From an uncultured Flavobacteriales bacterium (GTDB taxonomy: Bacteria > Bacteroidota > Bacteroidia > Flavobacteriales_E > Vicingaceae), in contig CALALS010000295.1 in the NCBI GenBank assembly GCA_937925525.1, positions 1-26,115 on the forward strand: DNA of 26,115 nt. The letters run 5' to 3'. Positions 14,109 through 21,564 of this stretch are shown here, one piece after another (the first letter of the stretch is position 1; the number at the start of each line of letters is the position of its first letter). Under the pieces are notes generated by a model. It searched no databases. It saw nothing but the letters and a program-made list of their open reading frames with translations, and had not been told where the DNA came from. A program made the translations under genes and the position numbers.

Positions 14109-14656
14109 AATAGAAATAGATTAAATATTTTTTTTAATTCTTTTAGTGCAGCTCTTGAACGGGTTTTAACCGTGCCTAACGGAATATTTAACTCATCCGA
14201 AACCTCTTGTTGAGTATAGCCATTAAAATACAAGTATTCTATCATCTCTTGTTGTTCAGGAGAAAGTTTTGCCAGCAAATCTTTAACGCCAATATGGTTA
14301 ATATTTATTTTTGAGTTATTGACACCCAAATCTACGTTTGGTTTAAGCTCTTGGATTTCATACTTCCCTTGTGATTTTAATTTCCTTAGTTTATCTATAG
14401 CAGTGTTTCTAACAATGTTTAACATCCATGTAAATAACCTTCCTTTAGATGCATCATACGAATGTATTTTTTTCCATATTTTAACAAATGCTTCTTGCAG
14501 CACATCTTCTGCAACTTCATCGGAACGTACAATTTTAGAGCTAACGCCAAATAAAGCTTTAGAGTAATTATCATACAACCTCTCAAAAGCTTCTGTATTA
14601 CCGCTCTTGATTTGGTTTACCATTTCTAATTCAATATGGATTTCCGGGTTGCTCAC
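14099..14656 (-). CDS. ECF RNA polymerase sigma factor (SigK/RpoE-like)
   Basis: The protein has 185 residues from the GTG at 14656, or 174 from the ATG at 14623. Region 2 spans about residues 20-90, with EAFERLYDNYSKALF and DEVAEDVLQEAFVKIWKKI and the -10-binding RLFTWMLNIVRNTAIDKLR. A short linker precedes region 4 (about 125-180), which has SPEQQEMIEYLYFNGYTQQEVSDELNIPLGTVKTRSRAAL. It is translationally coupled to the RskA-like anti-sigma gene and lies 30 bp downstream of the lycopene cyclase gene, so it is probably co-transcribed with the carotenoid genes. By analogy with SigK- and CarQ-type systems it should drive an oxidative- or light-stress regulon, perhaps including this operon. Confidence 0.93.
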   Translation of the reverse strand: MSNPEIHIELEMVNQIKSGNTEAFERLYDNYSKALFGVSSKIVRSDEVAEDVLQEAFVKIWKKIHSYDASKGRLFTWMLNIVRNTAIDKLRKLKSQGKYEIQELKPNVDLGVNNSKININHIGVKDLLAKLSPEQQEMIEYLYFNGYTQQEVSDELNIPLGTVKTRSRAALKELKKIFNLFLFWI

Positions 14657-14686
14657 TAGTTATACAAATATGAAAAAATATTTCGA

Positions 14687-15358
14687 CTAATATTTCTTTT
14701 TTAAATATTCATAAATAGAAACGTTAAGAAGAATCAAAAGCATACCGTAAAATGTATCTTCAACCGGAATAGTAAAAAGCCTAACACCCATATTTTCTTC
14801 ATTGTTATACCAAACTACTTCATTATGAATAAAGCTGCCGGTTAAAATTCCATTGACTATGAAAAAAGGAATAAGAATAAAAAGATAGGACAAAAAGAAA
14901 AGATTAAGATATTTTACTCGATAAAATACTAAAATCACCAATACAACAGCCAAAGAAAAAAAAGTAATTGAAGTATAGCTTTTAGATAGAAATATTCCTC
15001 CCACTAAAAATAATGCTATAGCAAACATATTTACCCAGCTGCTGTTGGTATTATAAAATTGATACCACTGATATTTTACACATTCATATATAAATATGCA
15101 TGAAAAAGGAATGCATATAAAGAATAAGTGTTCTTCAATAGGTAATCCAAACAACTTAACGTCATTCAAATAAGCGGAATTAAAACCCCAAATTCCTTGA
15201 GAGGTAAAGATAGCATCCCAAATGATAAAAGGAATGTAAACTATGATTATAGCCGGAAATAAATACTTCCATTTTGAAAAATAATTTACTTTTTTCTCAA
15301 AGCTGGCAATTAATGGAAATAAAATTGTTAGGATATTAAGCCAAAGATAAAGCGACAT
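14687..15358 (-). CDS. crtYcd: Lycopene beta-cyclase, fused CrtYc-CrtYd type
   Basis: This 223-residue integral membrane protein with about six to seven helices carries both halves of the heterodimeric-type lycopene cyclase in one chain. The first half contains the signature PIEEHLFF (73-80) and the second the matching PVEDTFYGM (198-206), each with the paired acidic residues needed for ring closure. It converts linear lycopene to beta-carotene by cyclising both ends. This membrane family is unrelated to the flavoprotein CrtY. It starts 2 bp after the crtZ stop. The fused arrangement is the usual one in Bacteroidota and resembles the cyclase domain of fungal bifunctional enzymes. Confidence 0.92.
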   Translation of the reverse strand: MSLYLWLNILTILFPLIASFEKKVNYFSKWKYLFPAIIIVYIPFIIWDAIFTSQGIWGFNSAYLNDVKLFGLPIEEHLFFICIPFSCIFIYECVKYQWYQFYNTNSSWVNMFAIALFLVGGIFLSKSYTSITFFSLAVVLVILVFYRVKYLNLFFLSYLFILIPFFIVNGILTGSFIHNEVVWYNNEENMGVRLFTIPVEDTFYGMLLILLNVSIYEYLKKKY

Positions 15359-15360
15359 AA

Positions 15361-15822
15361 TTACCCTTTATTTTTTAGATATTTTTTTGCTTCTATATAA
15401 TATTTAAAGGGCACTAATAACATTCCAAAACACTCTCCTTCTTCTTTTCCTAAGTGTTTATGATGAACTTTATGTGCTTTCCTTAAGGCTAGTAGATAAG
15501 GATTGTCTGAGTTTCTAAACCACTTAAAACGTTGATGAATAAATACATCATGAACTAAAAAGTAGGCTATACCATAAATTAAAATTCCTAAACCAATAGC
15601 GTTCATCCAACTTATATTATAAAGCACACCAAACAACATTAAAAAGAAAGAAGGCACCGCAAAAATTAAAAAGAAGAAGTCGTTTTTCTCAAAAAAACCT
15701 GGTTCTTTTACATGATGGTCTGCATGAAAATACCACAGTAGTCCGTGCATGATAAACTTGTGTGTAAACCAAGCCACAAACTCCATAAAGAAAAAAGTAA
15801 ATATTGTAATTAGTAAAAACAT
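15361..15822 (-). CDS. crtZ: Beta-carotene 3-hydroxylase (CrtZ type)
   Basis: This 153-residue, four-helix di-iron membrane enzyme has all the histidine clusters of the fatty-acid-hydroxylase superfamily: H21-x4-H26, H33-x2-HH (36-37), H91-x4-H96 and H117-x2-HH (120-121). The motif contexts HKFIMHGLLWYFHADHH and HKVHHKH are CrtZ-typical, and the length is close to that of the bacterial family. It hydroxylates both beta-ionone rings of beta-carotene to give zeaxanthin. The start ATG overlaps the crtB stop by one base (TAATG). It predicts yellow-orange xanthophyll as the end product unless a ketolase is encoded elsewhere. Confidence 0.92.
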   Translation of the reverse strand: MFLLITIFTFFFMEFVAWFTHKFIMHGLLWYFHADHHVKEPGFFEKNDFFFLIFAVPSFFLMLFGVLYNISWMNAIGLGILIYGIAYFLVHDVFIHQRFKWFRNSDNPYLLALRKAHKVHHKHLGKEEGECFGMLLVPFKYYIEAKKYLKNKG

Positions 15823-16661
15823 TACAGCAAATTTAGTTGATATTTAAAATAAGAGCTAAAAAACAAATAAGCTTTGCGTTTATTTGATATTCTAATCCGT
15901 TCTGATTTAATTACTCTTGTGTTTAGCGCCACAATTTTCTTAAACAATGATGTATAATAAATATAGGCAACATACACCCCTAATTTAGAAGTTCTAGGCA
16001 GCATATCAATCCCAATTTTAGCGTGAGCAAAATCCTTTTCAATATCTTGTTTTATTAATTCACATTGGTATTGATCAAAGTTGGAGAAATCTATATTAGG
16101 AAAATAAGTTCTTCCTAACTGCTCATGGTCATACTTAAAGTCTCGTAAAAAATTGACTTTCTGAAAAGCAGAACCCAAGCTTCTTGCGTATGGCTTTAAT
16201 CGTTCATAAAGTTCTTTATCTCCATTTACAAAAACACTTAAGCACATTAAGCCTACCACTTCAGCAGAACCCACTATGTATTCTTGATATTCATCTTTAG
16301 AAGAGTAGGTAGATTTTACTAAATCCATCTCCATACTTTTTAAAAACAGTCTTACATTCTCAATATCAATATTGTATTGATTTACTACATATTGAAAACT
16401 ATTAAGAATAGGATTAAGACTAATCTTTTCATCAATAGCTTTGTAAGTATCGGCTTCAAATCTTTTAAATAAATCTAGCTTGTTGTAGTCATGAAAAGTA
16501 TCAACAATTTCGTCTGCAAACCTCACAAATCCATAAATAGAATAGATAGGTTGACGAATCGACTTATTTAAAAATCTAATGCCTAATGAAAACGAAGTGC
16601 TATATGACTTTGTGGTGATAACACTGCATTCATTTGAAACTTTATCAAACAGTTGTTTCAT
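15822..16661 (-). CDS. crtB: Phytoene synthase
   Basis: The 279-residue protein has both aspartate-rich prenyl-diphosphate-binding motifs: D50-x3-D54 in FADEIVDTFHD and D174-x3-D178 in NFLRDFKYDHEQLGRTYFP. The YAR..GSAFQKVN context of squalene/phytoene synthases lies at about 158-170. It joins two molecules of geranylgeranyl diphosphate into phytoene, the committed carotenoid step. Its ATG lies 17 bp inside the end of crtI, and it overlaps crtZ at its 3' end, so expression is coupled. No GGPP synthase gene is in the window, so that precursor must be made elsewhere. Confidence 0.96.
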   Translation of the reverse strand: MKQLFDKVSNECSVITTKSYSTSFSLGIRFLNKSIRQPIYSIYGFVRFADEIVDTFHDYNKLDLFKRFEADTYKAIDEKISLNPILNSFQYVVNQYNIDIENVRLFLKSMEMDLVKSTYSSKDEYQEYIVGSAEVVGLMCLSVFVNGDKELYERLKPYARSLGSAFQKVNFLRDFKYDHEQLGRTYFPNIDFSNFDQYQCELIKQDIEKDFAHAKIGIDMLPRTSKLGVYVAYIYYTSLFKKIVALNTRVIKSERIRISNKRKAYLFFSSYFKYQLNLL

Positions 16662-18165
16662 ATTCTAAATTTATATTTTTTGATAAATAATTTTGTACCA
16701 GTTTAGATACTATCTGTCCTGAAATAATTGCAGGAGGAACTCCCGGTCCCGGAACAGTGAGTTGACCTGCATAAAATAGATTCTTTAATTTTTCGTTTGC
16801 CATTTTTGGCTTTAAAAAGGCGGTTTGCTTCAGCGTATTAGCAAGCCCGTAAGCATTGCCCTTAAATGCATTGTAATCTGTGATAAAATTAGAAGGCGCA
16901 TATGCTTTTTGATAAACGATATTGTCCATAAATTTTTCTCCAATATGTTGTTCTATTTTAGAAATAACATAATTAAAGTAATGCGATTTAATTTCATCAG
17001 TATCTTTTAAACCGGAAGCTACAGGAATTAAAATAAAAAGATTTTCATGTCCATTAGGTGCAACTGTATCATCTGTTTTAGAGGGGCAACAAACGTAAAA
17101 CAATGGTTTATCAGGAAATTTGGGATTATCGTATATTTCCTTTGAGTGCTTCTTTAAATCTTCATCAAAAAATAAATTATGATGTAACAGATTTTTAAGC
17201 TTTTTGTTTACGCCCACATAATATAACAAACAGCTTGGAGCAAATACTCTATTGTTCCAATAACTTTCATCGTAGGTTCTGTATTTTTTATCAAGTACAT
17301 CTTGCTCAAAATGATGATAATCTGCCGCTGAAACAACCGCATCTGCATAGACTGCTTTACCACCTCTTGTTTTTACCAGAGAAATTTCATCACCTATATA
17401 ATCTAACGATTCTACAGAATCATCTGTAATTATTTCAACTCCATATTCATTAGCCAATTTCTCAAATGCCTCTGCTATTTTATTCATACCACCTTTTGGA
17501 TACCATGTGCCCAGTTTCATGTCGGCATAATTCATAATACTGTATAAAGCAGGTATTTTATTAGGCATAGCGCCTAAAAACAACACAGGAAAACTAAGTA
17601 ATAATCTTAACTTCTCGCTTTTAAAGTTTCGTTCAATTATCTTTTCAAGAGGTGTAGTTAATTCTAGTTTAAAAAAATCTTTAATAATAGGAATTGTAAC
17701 AAACTCAGTGAATGATAAGGACGGCTTGTAAACTAAAGAATTCATGCTTGCCTTGTATTTATATTCAGCATCCTTTAAAAACTCCTTAAGCTTTAATGCA
17801 CTACCTTTTTCAATATTTTCAAATAAAGTATATATGTCATCCATATTAGTGGGTAAATCAGAATATGAATTATCATCCCAGAAAACACGATAAGATGGAG
17901 ATAGTCTAATTAATTCGTAATAATCTTCTACTTTTTTTCCTAATGATGAGAAAAAATTCTCAAAAACATCCGGCATCCAATACCAGCTGGGCCCCATATC
18001 AAACATAAAACCTTCGGCTGAAAAGCTTCTGGCACGACCACCAAGCCTTGTGTTTTTTTCAATAAGTGTAACAAAGTTTCCTTGTTTAGCTAGCGTAATT
18101 GCACTAACCAGTCCCGAAAAACCACCACCAACAACTGTTATTTTTTGCCTATTAGTCAAATTCAA
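16645..18165 (-). CDS. crtI: Phytoene desaturase
   Basis: The 506-residue FAD enzyme has an N-terminal dinucleotide-binding fold (VVGGGFSGL at 11-19, then E36 in TLIEKNTRLGGRA) and the C-terminal CrtI signature LFYAGQLTVPGPGVPPAIISG at about 465-485. Its length fits the bacterial CrtI family. It converts phytoene to lycopene through four desaturations. No ATG occurs before the FAD motif; TTG at 18165 is the best start. It lies 29 bp downstream of the ECF sigma gene, so sigma factor and pathway genes are probably one transcript. A CrtN- or ketolase-type relative is less likely given the adjacent crtB. Confidence 0.95.
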   Translation of the reverse strand: MNLTNRQKITVVGGGFSGLVSAITLAKQGNFVTLIEKNTRLGGRARSFSAEGFMFDMGPSWYWMPDVFENFFSSLGKKVEDYYELIRLSPSYRVFWDDNSYSDLPTNMDDIYTLFENIEKGSALKLKEFLKDAEYKYKASMNSLVYKPSLSFTEFVTIPIIKDFFKLELTTPLEKIIERNFKSEKLRLLLSFPVLFLGAMPNKIPALYSIMNYADMKLGTWYPKGGMNKIAEAFEKLANEYGVEIITDDSVESLDYIGDEISLVKTRGGKAVYADAVVSAADYHHFEQDVLDKKYRTYDESYWNNRVFAPSCLLYYVGVNKKLKNLLHHNLFFDEDLKKHSKEIYDNPKFPDKPLFYVCCPSKTDDTVAPNGHENLFILIPVASGLKDTDEIKSHYFNYVISKIEQHIGEKFMDNIVYQKAYAPSNFITDYNAFKGNAYGLANTLKQTAFLKPKMANEKLKNLFYAGQLTVPGPGVPPAIISGQIVSKLVQNYLSKNINLEYETTV

Positions 18166-18180
18166 AATATTTAATAATTA

Positions 18181-18199
18181 CGTAAAGCGTTAATTTACG
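18181..18199. repeat. Inverted repeat CGTAAA-N7-TTTACG
   Basis: A perfect 6-bp dyad covers the stop codon of the ECF sigma gene and the short gap before crtI. It is too weak and lacks a T-run for a terminator. It may be an operator, or a structure that modulates crtI translation from its TTG start. Confidence 0.35.
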
Positions 18200-18698
18200 G
18201 ATTTAATTCTTTTAGTTTTTTCATTAGTTCTTTTCTTGCATAAAAAATACGGCTTTTAATTGTACCTAAAGGTAAATTCATTTCATCAGCAATTTCTTCA
18301 TACTTAAAACCATCGATGTATTTTAGAAAAGGAATTTTAATATTGTCAGACAATGAATTAATTTGTTTCAATATATACTTTTCATTGACCATATTATCCT
18401 GAAGCATACCATTAGAAGGTGAGTAAGATAAATACCTAAATTCATTGTTTTCATCATCTCCCGAAACAAATAGCTTTTTACGCTTACTTATATTAAAATA
18501 AGTATTACGCATGATGGTGTAAACCCAACCAGCAAAGTTTGTTTCAGAGCGATATTTGTCTCTATACTTTAATGCTTTTAAAAATGTTTCCTGGATTAAA
18601 TCTTCTGCGTCATCTATAGACTTAAAAAATTTAAAAGCTACTTCGAGTAGTTTTGGTCGAAGTAAATTTAGTTCGTATGTAAATTCTTTTTCAGACAT
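18195..18698 (-). CDS. ECF RNA polymerase sigma factor of the carotenoid cluster
   Basis: Starting at the ATG at 18698 it has 167 residues; the frame is open further to 18770, but that region is the repeat-rich operator. Region 2 (about 8-75) shows FKSIDDAEDLIQETFLKALKYRDKY and FAGWVYTIMRNTYFNISKRKKL. Region 4 (about 112-165) shows IPFLKYIDGFKYEEIADEMNLPLGTIKSRIFYARKEL. No anti-sigma gene is adjacent; upstream is the CarH-like MerR gene and downstream crtI. This suggests control at transcription, by the MerR protein acting on the palindromes in between, rather than by sequestration. Its target promoters are unknown and may include genes elsewhere. Confidence 0.93.
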   Translation of the reverse strand: MSEKEFTYELNLLRPKLLEVAFKFFKSIDDAEDLIQETFLKALKYRDKYRSETNFAGWVYTIMRNTYFNISKRKKLFVSGDDENNEFRYLSYSPSNGMLQDNMVNEKYILKQINSLSDNIKIPFLKYIDGFKYEEIADEMNLPLGTIKSRIFYARKELMKKLKELNP

Positions 18699-18700
18699 TT

Positions 18701-18769
18701 TGTTTAATTTTTTTACAAATATATTAAACATTTTTAATTTGTTTAATATTTTACATGTTTTTTTAAACA
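18701..18769 (-). promoter_or_regulatory. Tandem TGTTTAA-N16-TTAAACA operator array
   Basis: Two 30-bp units, 18701-18730 and 18740-18769, each begin with TGTTTAA and end with TTAAACA; both half-site types repeat with exactly 39-bp spacing. Between them the inner half-sites form a perfect 10-bp dyad, ATATTAAACA-N9-TGTTTAATAT (18721-18749). A TTTACA lies inside each unit. The array fills the gap between the MerR/B12 gene and the start of the ECF sigma gene, so it is the likely binding site of the CarH-like regulator over the sigma-crt promoter. Confidence 0.65.
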
Positions 18770-18776
18770 AATCATT

Positions 18777-19622
18777 CTAAAGAAAATCTGAAATAGATGA
18801 AAATGGAGTTATACTAGACTGTTTTCCAATATCATAAGATGTTTTTACAAAAAACTTTTTAATAAAAGAAAAAGTAGCTATTTGTTCCACATAATGAGGA
18901 ATTCTGCCTTTCACATCATGATTTATTGAATACATAATGATATTATCGGGTTTGCAGTACTCAATTACTTTGACTAAATCTTTTAATGGTACAGATTGTC
19001 CTAAATAGATAACCTTATAGCCATTTTTCTTAAGGATATAATTATAAAACAACAAGGAAATTTCATGCAACTCACCTTCGGGAAGAAAAAGAAGGAAGGT
19101 TTCTGACTTTGATACTTTAGTCTTTAAACTATCCGTATTAGCAATAATCTTTTGACGAATCAAATTAGATATAAAGTGCTCCTGGGCAGGATGGATTTTA
19201 TCTGTTTGCCAAAGGACACCAATTTTATCTAAAAAAGGATAGAGAATATCTATAATAGATGTTTCTATTCCATATTTATTAATGCAATCGCTAAACAATT
19301 TATTAAATGACTCTTCGTCAAAGTCAATAGTTACTTTTACAAACTCAGCTATTATTGTCTCAAAGTTGTTATTGGATTGTAGCGAAGCTATTTTATCCCT
19401 TAATTGCTCTTCAGATAATTCTGCAATTTTTGAAATCTTATAGCCGGCCTTATATAAAGAATTAACATTAAGAATTTTCTTAAGGTGATCATTAGTATAG
19501 TATCTGATATTGGTATCCGTCCTAAGTGGTTCCAATAAATTATATCTCTGCTCCCAAATTCTTATGGTGTGAGCTTTAATATCGGTTAAGCGTTCTATTT
19601 CTTTTATACTATAAGTATTCAT
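18777..19622 (-). CDS. MerR-family regulator with B12-binding domain (CarH/LitR-like)
   Basis: The 281-residue protein has a MerR winged HTH (1-70; SIKEIERLTDIKAHTIRIWEQRYNLL), a helical B12-cap domain (about 85-165) and a cobalamin-binding Rossmann-like domain (about 172-281). The cap has the adenosyl-B12 signature W-x9-EH as W138/E148/H149. The lower axial histidine is H186, but its motif reads E-x-H-x-x-S instead of the usual D/E-x-H-x-x-G, and the C-terminal GG loop is not evident. Known CarH proteins repress carotenoid genes in the dark and release DNA when light cleaves adenosylcobalamin. It heads the crt run and a terminator precedes it. Light control is inferred; the altered B12 pocket leaves a B12-independent mode possible. 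Confidence 0.9.
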   Translation of the reverse strand: MNTYSIKEIERLTDIKAHTIRIWEQRYNLLEPLRTDTNIRYYTNDHLKKILNVNSLYKAGYKISKIAELSEEQLRDKIASLQSNNNFETIIAEFVKVTIDFDEESFNKLFSDCINKYGIETSIIDILYPFLDKIGVLWQTDKIHPAQEHFISNLIRQKIIANTDSLKTKVSKSETFLLFLPEGELHEISLLFYNYILKKNGYKVIYLGQSVPLKDLVKVIEYCKPDNIIMYSINHDVKGRIPHYVEQIATFSFIKKFFVKTSYDIGKQSSITPFSSISDFL

Positions 19623-19646
19623 TCTTTCTGCTAAAGTAAGCTAAAC

Positions 19647-19680
19647 AAAAAAGCCTGTAAATAGTTTTACAGGCTTTTTT
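19647..19680 (-). terminator. Strong terminator after the SiaC-like gene
   Basis: GCCTGTAAA and TTTACAGGC pair perfectly around TAGT, flanked by six A and six T, making a 15-bp stem that would work in either direction. It separates the Sia-like operon from the CarH-like/crt run. A TGTTTAG sequence resembling the operator half-site follows it on the minus strand, just before the MerR gene. Confidence 0.9.
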
Positions 19681-19702
19681 TAATATCATGAATGTTGAAA
19701 GA

Positions 19703-20086
19703 TTATTCCTCTTCCATTTCTACCATTTTAAACGGAACATTGATTATTGCCTGGTAATCTTCACCGGCTTCTAACATATCTTCATCATCTTCTTCATAAT
19801 GCCAGTTGATAACAACCTCACTAGAACCGGCATTTATAGCCTCTAGCTTTTTAAACACATCTAAGATACACTTAGAAGAACTAGTATTAAAGTATTCTAA
19901 TTGAATATCAACATTAGTGCTTGACTGAGGAGAACCTGCGTACTCTTCTAGTTTATCAACTAATGGTTTATAAAATTCGATAGAATTTTCAGGTATAGAC
20001 CTCCCTCTAATTAAAAGTTTGCCGGTAGCCGGTTCAAATTTAATAGTTGGTGTTTTCGCAGATCCTTCAATATTCAATGATTCCAT
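19703..20086 (-). CDS. siaC: SiaC-like phosphoprotein (DUF1987)
   Basis: The 127-residue acidic protein has the STAS-like DUF1987 fold. It begins with TPTIKFEPATGKLLIRGRSIPENSIEFYKPL, has the phospho-site loop LEYFNTSSSKCILDVF, and ends VINWHYEEDDEDMLEAGEDY. Threonine 68 in FNTSSS matches both the context and the number of the regulatory Thr of Pseudomonas SiaC, which SiaB phosphorylates and SiaA dephosphorylates. Unphosphorylated SiaC activates the diguanylate cyclase SiaD there; no such gene is in this window, so the target here is unknown. It follows the SiaB-like gene by 15 bp, and a strong terminator ends the operon. Confidence 0.9.
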   Translation of the reverse strand: MESLNIEGSAKTPTIKFEPATGKLLIRGRSIPENSIEFYKPLVDKLEEYAGSPQSSTNVDIQLEYFNTSSSKCILDVFKKLEAINAGSSEVVINWHYEEDDEDMLEAGEDYQAIINVPFKMVEMEEE

Positions 20087-20101
20087 AATTCGTTATGTTG
20101 T

Positions 20102-20653
20102 TTAATTAGGTGATACTTTAATATTTAGACTAAAAAAAGAAAAATTATTGTTTACAGGTAAAAAGTTAAAATCAAGCTTTTGACCGGATTTTCTGGCAAT
20201 GTCAATCATTCCAAGACCACCGCCTCCTTTATCTGACATTTCGCCATTATTTAATACCTCTTTATAGTATTCTTTTAATTCGTCTTTACTTAATGAGTTT
20301 ATTTTTTCTAATTTTCCTTTTAGTAAATCAATTTTGTTTGCTTCAATATAGTTTCCTGTGATAATAAAATAAGCTTCTCCATCTTTTCTAATCATAAACA
20401 CCGCACTTTTATTTGGAGAGTCAGATGCTCCATTTTTTTCATGATCGATGTGATGGTAAAGATTTTGAAGACATTCAACCAGAATATTATATACCTTTCT
20501 TCTCAGTTTAGGTGACTCTTCCAGGTTTTCCATCTTATTCTCCATAATTTGTAGAATAGATGTAAGTAACTCCGAAGTAACTTCACCTTTGAAAGAAAGC
20601 ATAATATTGCTTTTCTCCATTTTCTCGTAAAAATCGTATATATCCAGGTTCAT
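20102..20653 (-). CDS. siaB: SiaB-like protein kinase
   Basis: The 183-residue protein is a GHKL-type ATPase. An N-terminal segment (SNIMLSFKGEVTSELLTSIL) leads to an N-box-like helix (VYNILVECLQNLYHHIDHE, about 53-71). A central strand pair and a glycine-rich ATP lid (SDKGGGGLGMIDIARKSG, about 143-160) follow. This is the layout of SiaB-family kinases, relatives of the anti-sigma kinases of partner-switching systems. It should phosphorylate the SiaC-like protein encoded 15 bp downstream on Thr68. It is the third gene of the operon after the phosphatase and a lipoprotein. An AnsB/RsbW role toward a sigma factor is a less likely alternative because of the paired DUF1987 gene. Confidence 0.88.
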   Translation of the reverse strand: MNLDIYDFYEKMEKSNIMLSFKGEVTSELLTSILQIMENKMENLEESPKLRRKVYNILVECLQNLYHHIDHEKNGASDSPNKSAVFMIRKDGEAYFIITGNYIEANKIDLLKGKLEKINSLSKDELKEYYKEVLNNGEMSDKGGGGLGMIDIARKSGQKLDFNFLPVNNNFSFFSLNIKVSPN

Positions 20654-20707
20654 TTACTTCAAGTGAGGTTCAAATATAAAAAAGATGTATTTCCAAACAA
20701 AAAAAAG

Positions 20708-21529
20708 TTATCTTAATTCAAATTCAAATGAATTACCATTAATTGTAACGGTTGCTTTATTGTCACAAGTACCGTCTCCATAGTCAACAACTCTTGTTGC
20801 TAATCCCTCAGGATTAAGCTCAATAATTCCTTGCTGAATATACTTACATTTTGGATCTTTAATGATATTCTTGGTAATTTTGTTAGCGTAAGAATTCCCA
20901 TCTCTGTCAACTCCGTCAGCATCTCCAGATATTTCTACTATATCATCTGATATGTCGTTAGGAGTATTTGCTATATCTGTAAATTTATAGGTTCTATTAC
21001 AGTGATAATGAATTTCCCAGTCTTTTTTACATATCCCATTTAATACAGATACGCTATAGCTTCTATCTTTTCCACCGTTGCTTACCCCATTATTTTGGCA
21101 AACTAATGAACCACCTATTTCAACTCCATTTTCTTTATACTTATCAAAATCAATGGTCATTTTAGCACCGGCAACATTCCAAAATGTATCAAGCGTAAAC
21201 ATTAATTTTCCTTCCCTTAGATTACCGTCAACTAAATCTACACAGCCTGTACCAAAGTCAAGTGTAAAGGTTCTTGGGAAATTAACAGTATCCCCTAATA
21301 TGATGCTGGCACAAGTTAATCCTGTAGTTCTATTGGTAGAGTGTTTTTTTACTCCTTCTTCTTCAATAGCTATTCTATTTGTAGTAGGAAACACCCGAGA
21401 ATAGATGCCTTCCGATATACTATTATCAACAGCTGTTTGAGTATTATCGTCCACTTTAGCTTTTTTACAAGAAATTGCTACTGAAGCAATTATAACAGAA
21501 GAAAATAAAAGAATGGTTAGTTTTTTCAT
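20708..21529 (-). CDS. Lipoprotein of unknown function, 273 aa
   Basis: The N-terminus MKKLTILLFSSVIIASVAISC is a lipoprotein signal with Cys at residue 21. The mature part is beta-rich with several cysteines and contains LGDTVNFPRTFTLDFGTGC and a closing VDYGDGTCDNKATVTINGNSFEFEL. I recognise this as a common Bacteroidota lipoprotein type without a named function. It is encoded between the membrane phosphatase (35 bp upstream) and the SiaB-like kinase (54 bp downstream) on the same strand. It may be a periplasmic or surface partner of the sensor, but only the operon context says so. Confidence 0.8.
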   Translation of the reverse strand: MKKLTILLFSSVIIASVAISCKKAKVDDNTQTAVDNSISEGIYSRVFPTTNRIAIEEEGVKKHSTNRTTGLTCASIILGDTVNFPRTFTLDFGTGCVDLVDGNLREGKLMFTLDTFWNVAGAKMTIDFDKYKENGVEIGGSLVCQNNGVSNGGKDRSYSVSVLNGICKKDWEIHYHCNRTYKFTDIANTPNDISDDIVEISGDADGVDRDGNSYANKITKNIIKDPKCKYIQQGIIELNPEGLATRVVDYGDGTCDNKATVTINGNSFEFELR

Positions 21530-21564
21530 TTGTATATTTATTTAAGCAAAAATACGTATAATTT

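Noticed and set aside
18195..18770. 191-aa version of the first ECF sigma factor
   Set aside because: The extension begins at TTG inside the palindrome array and adds low-complexity residues; ATG at 18698 gives the normal ECF length.
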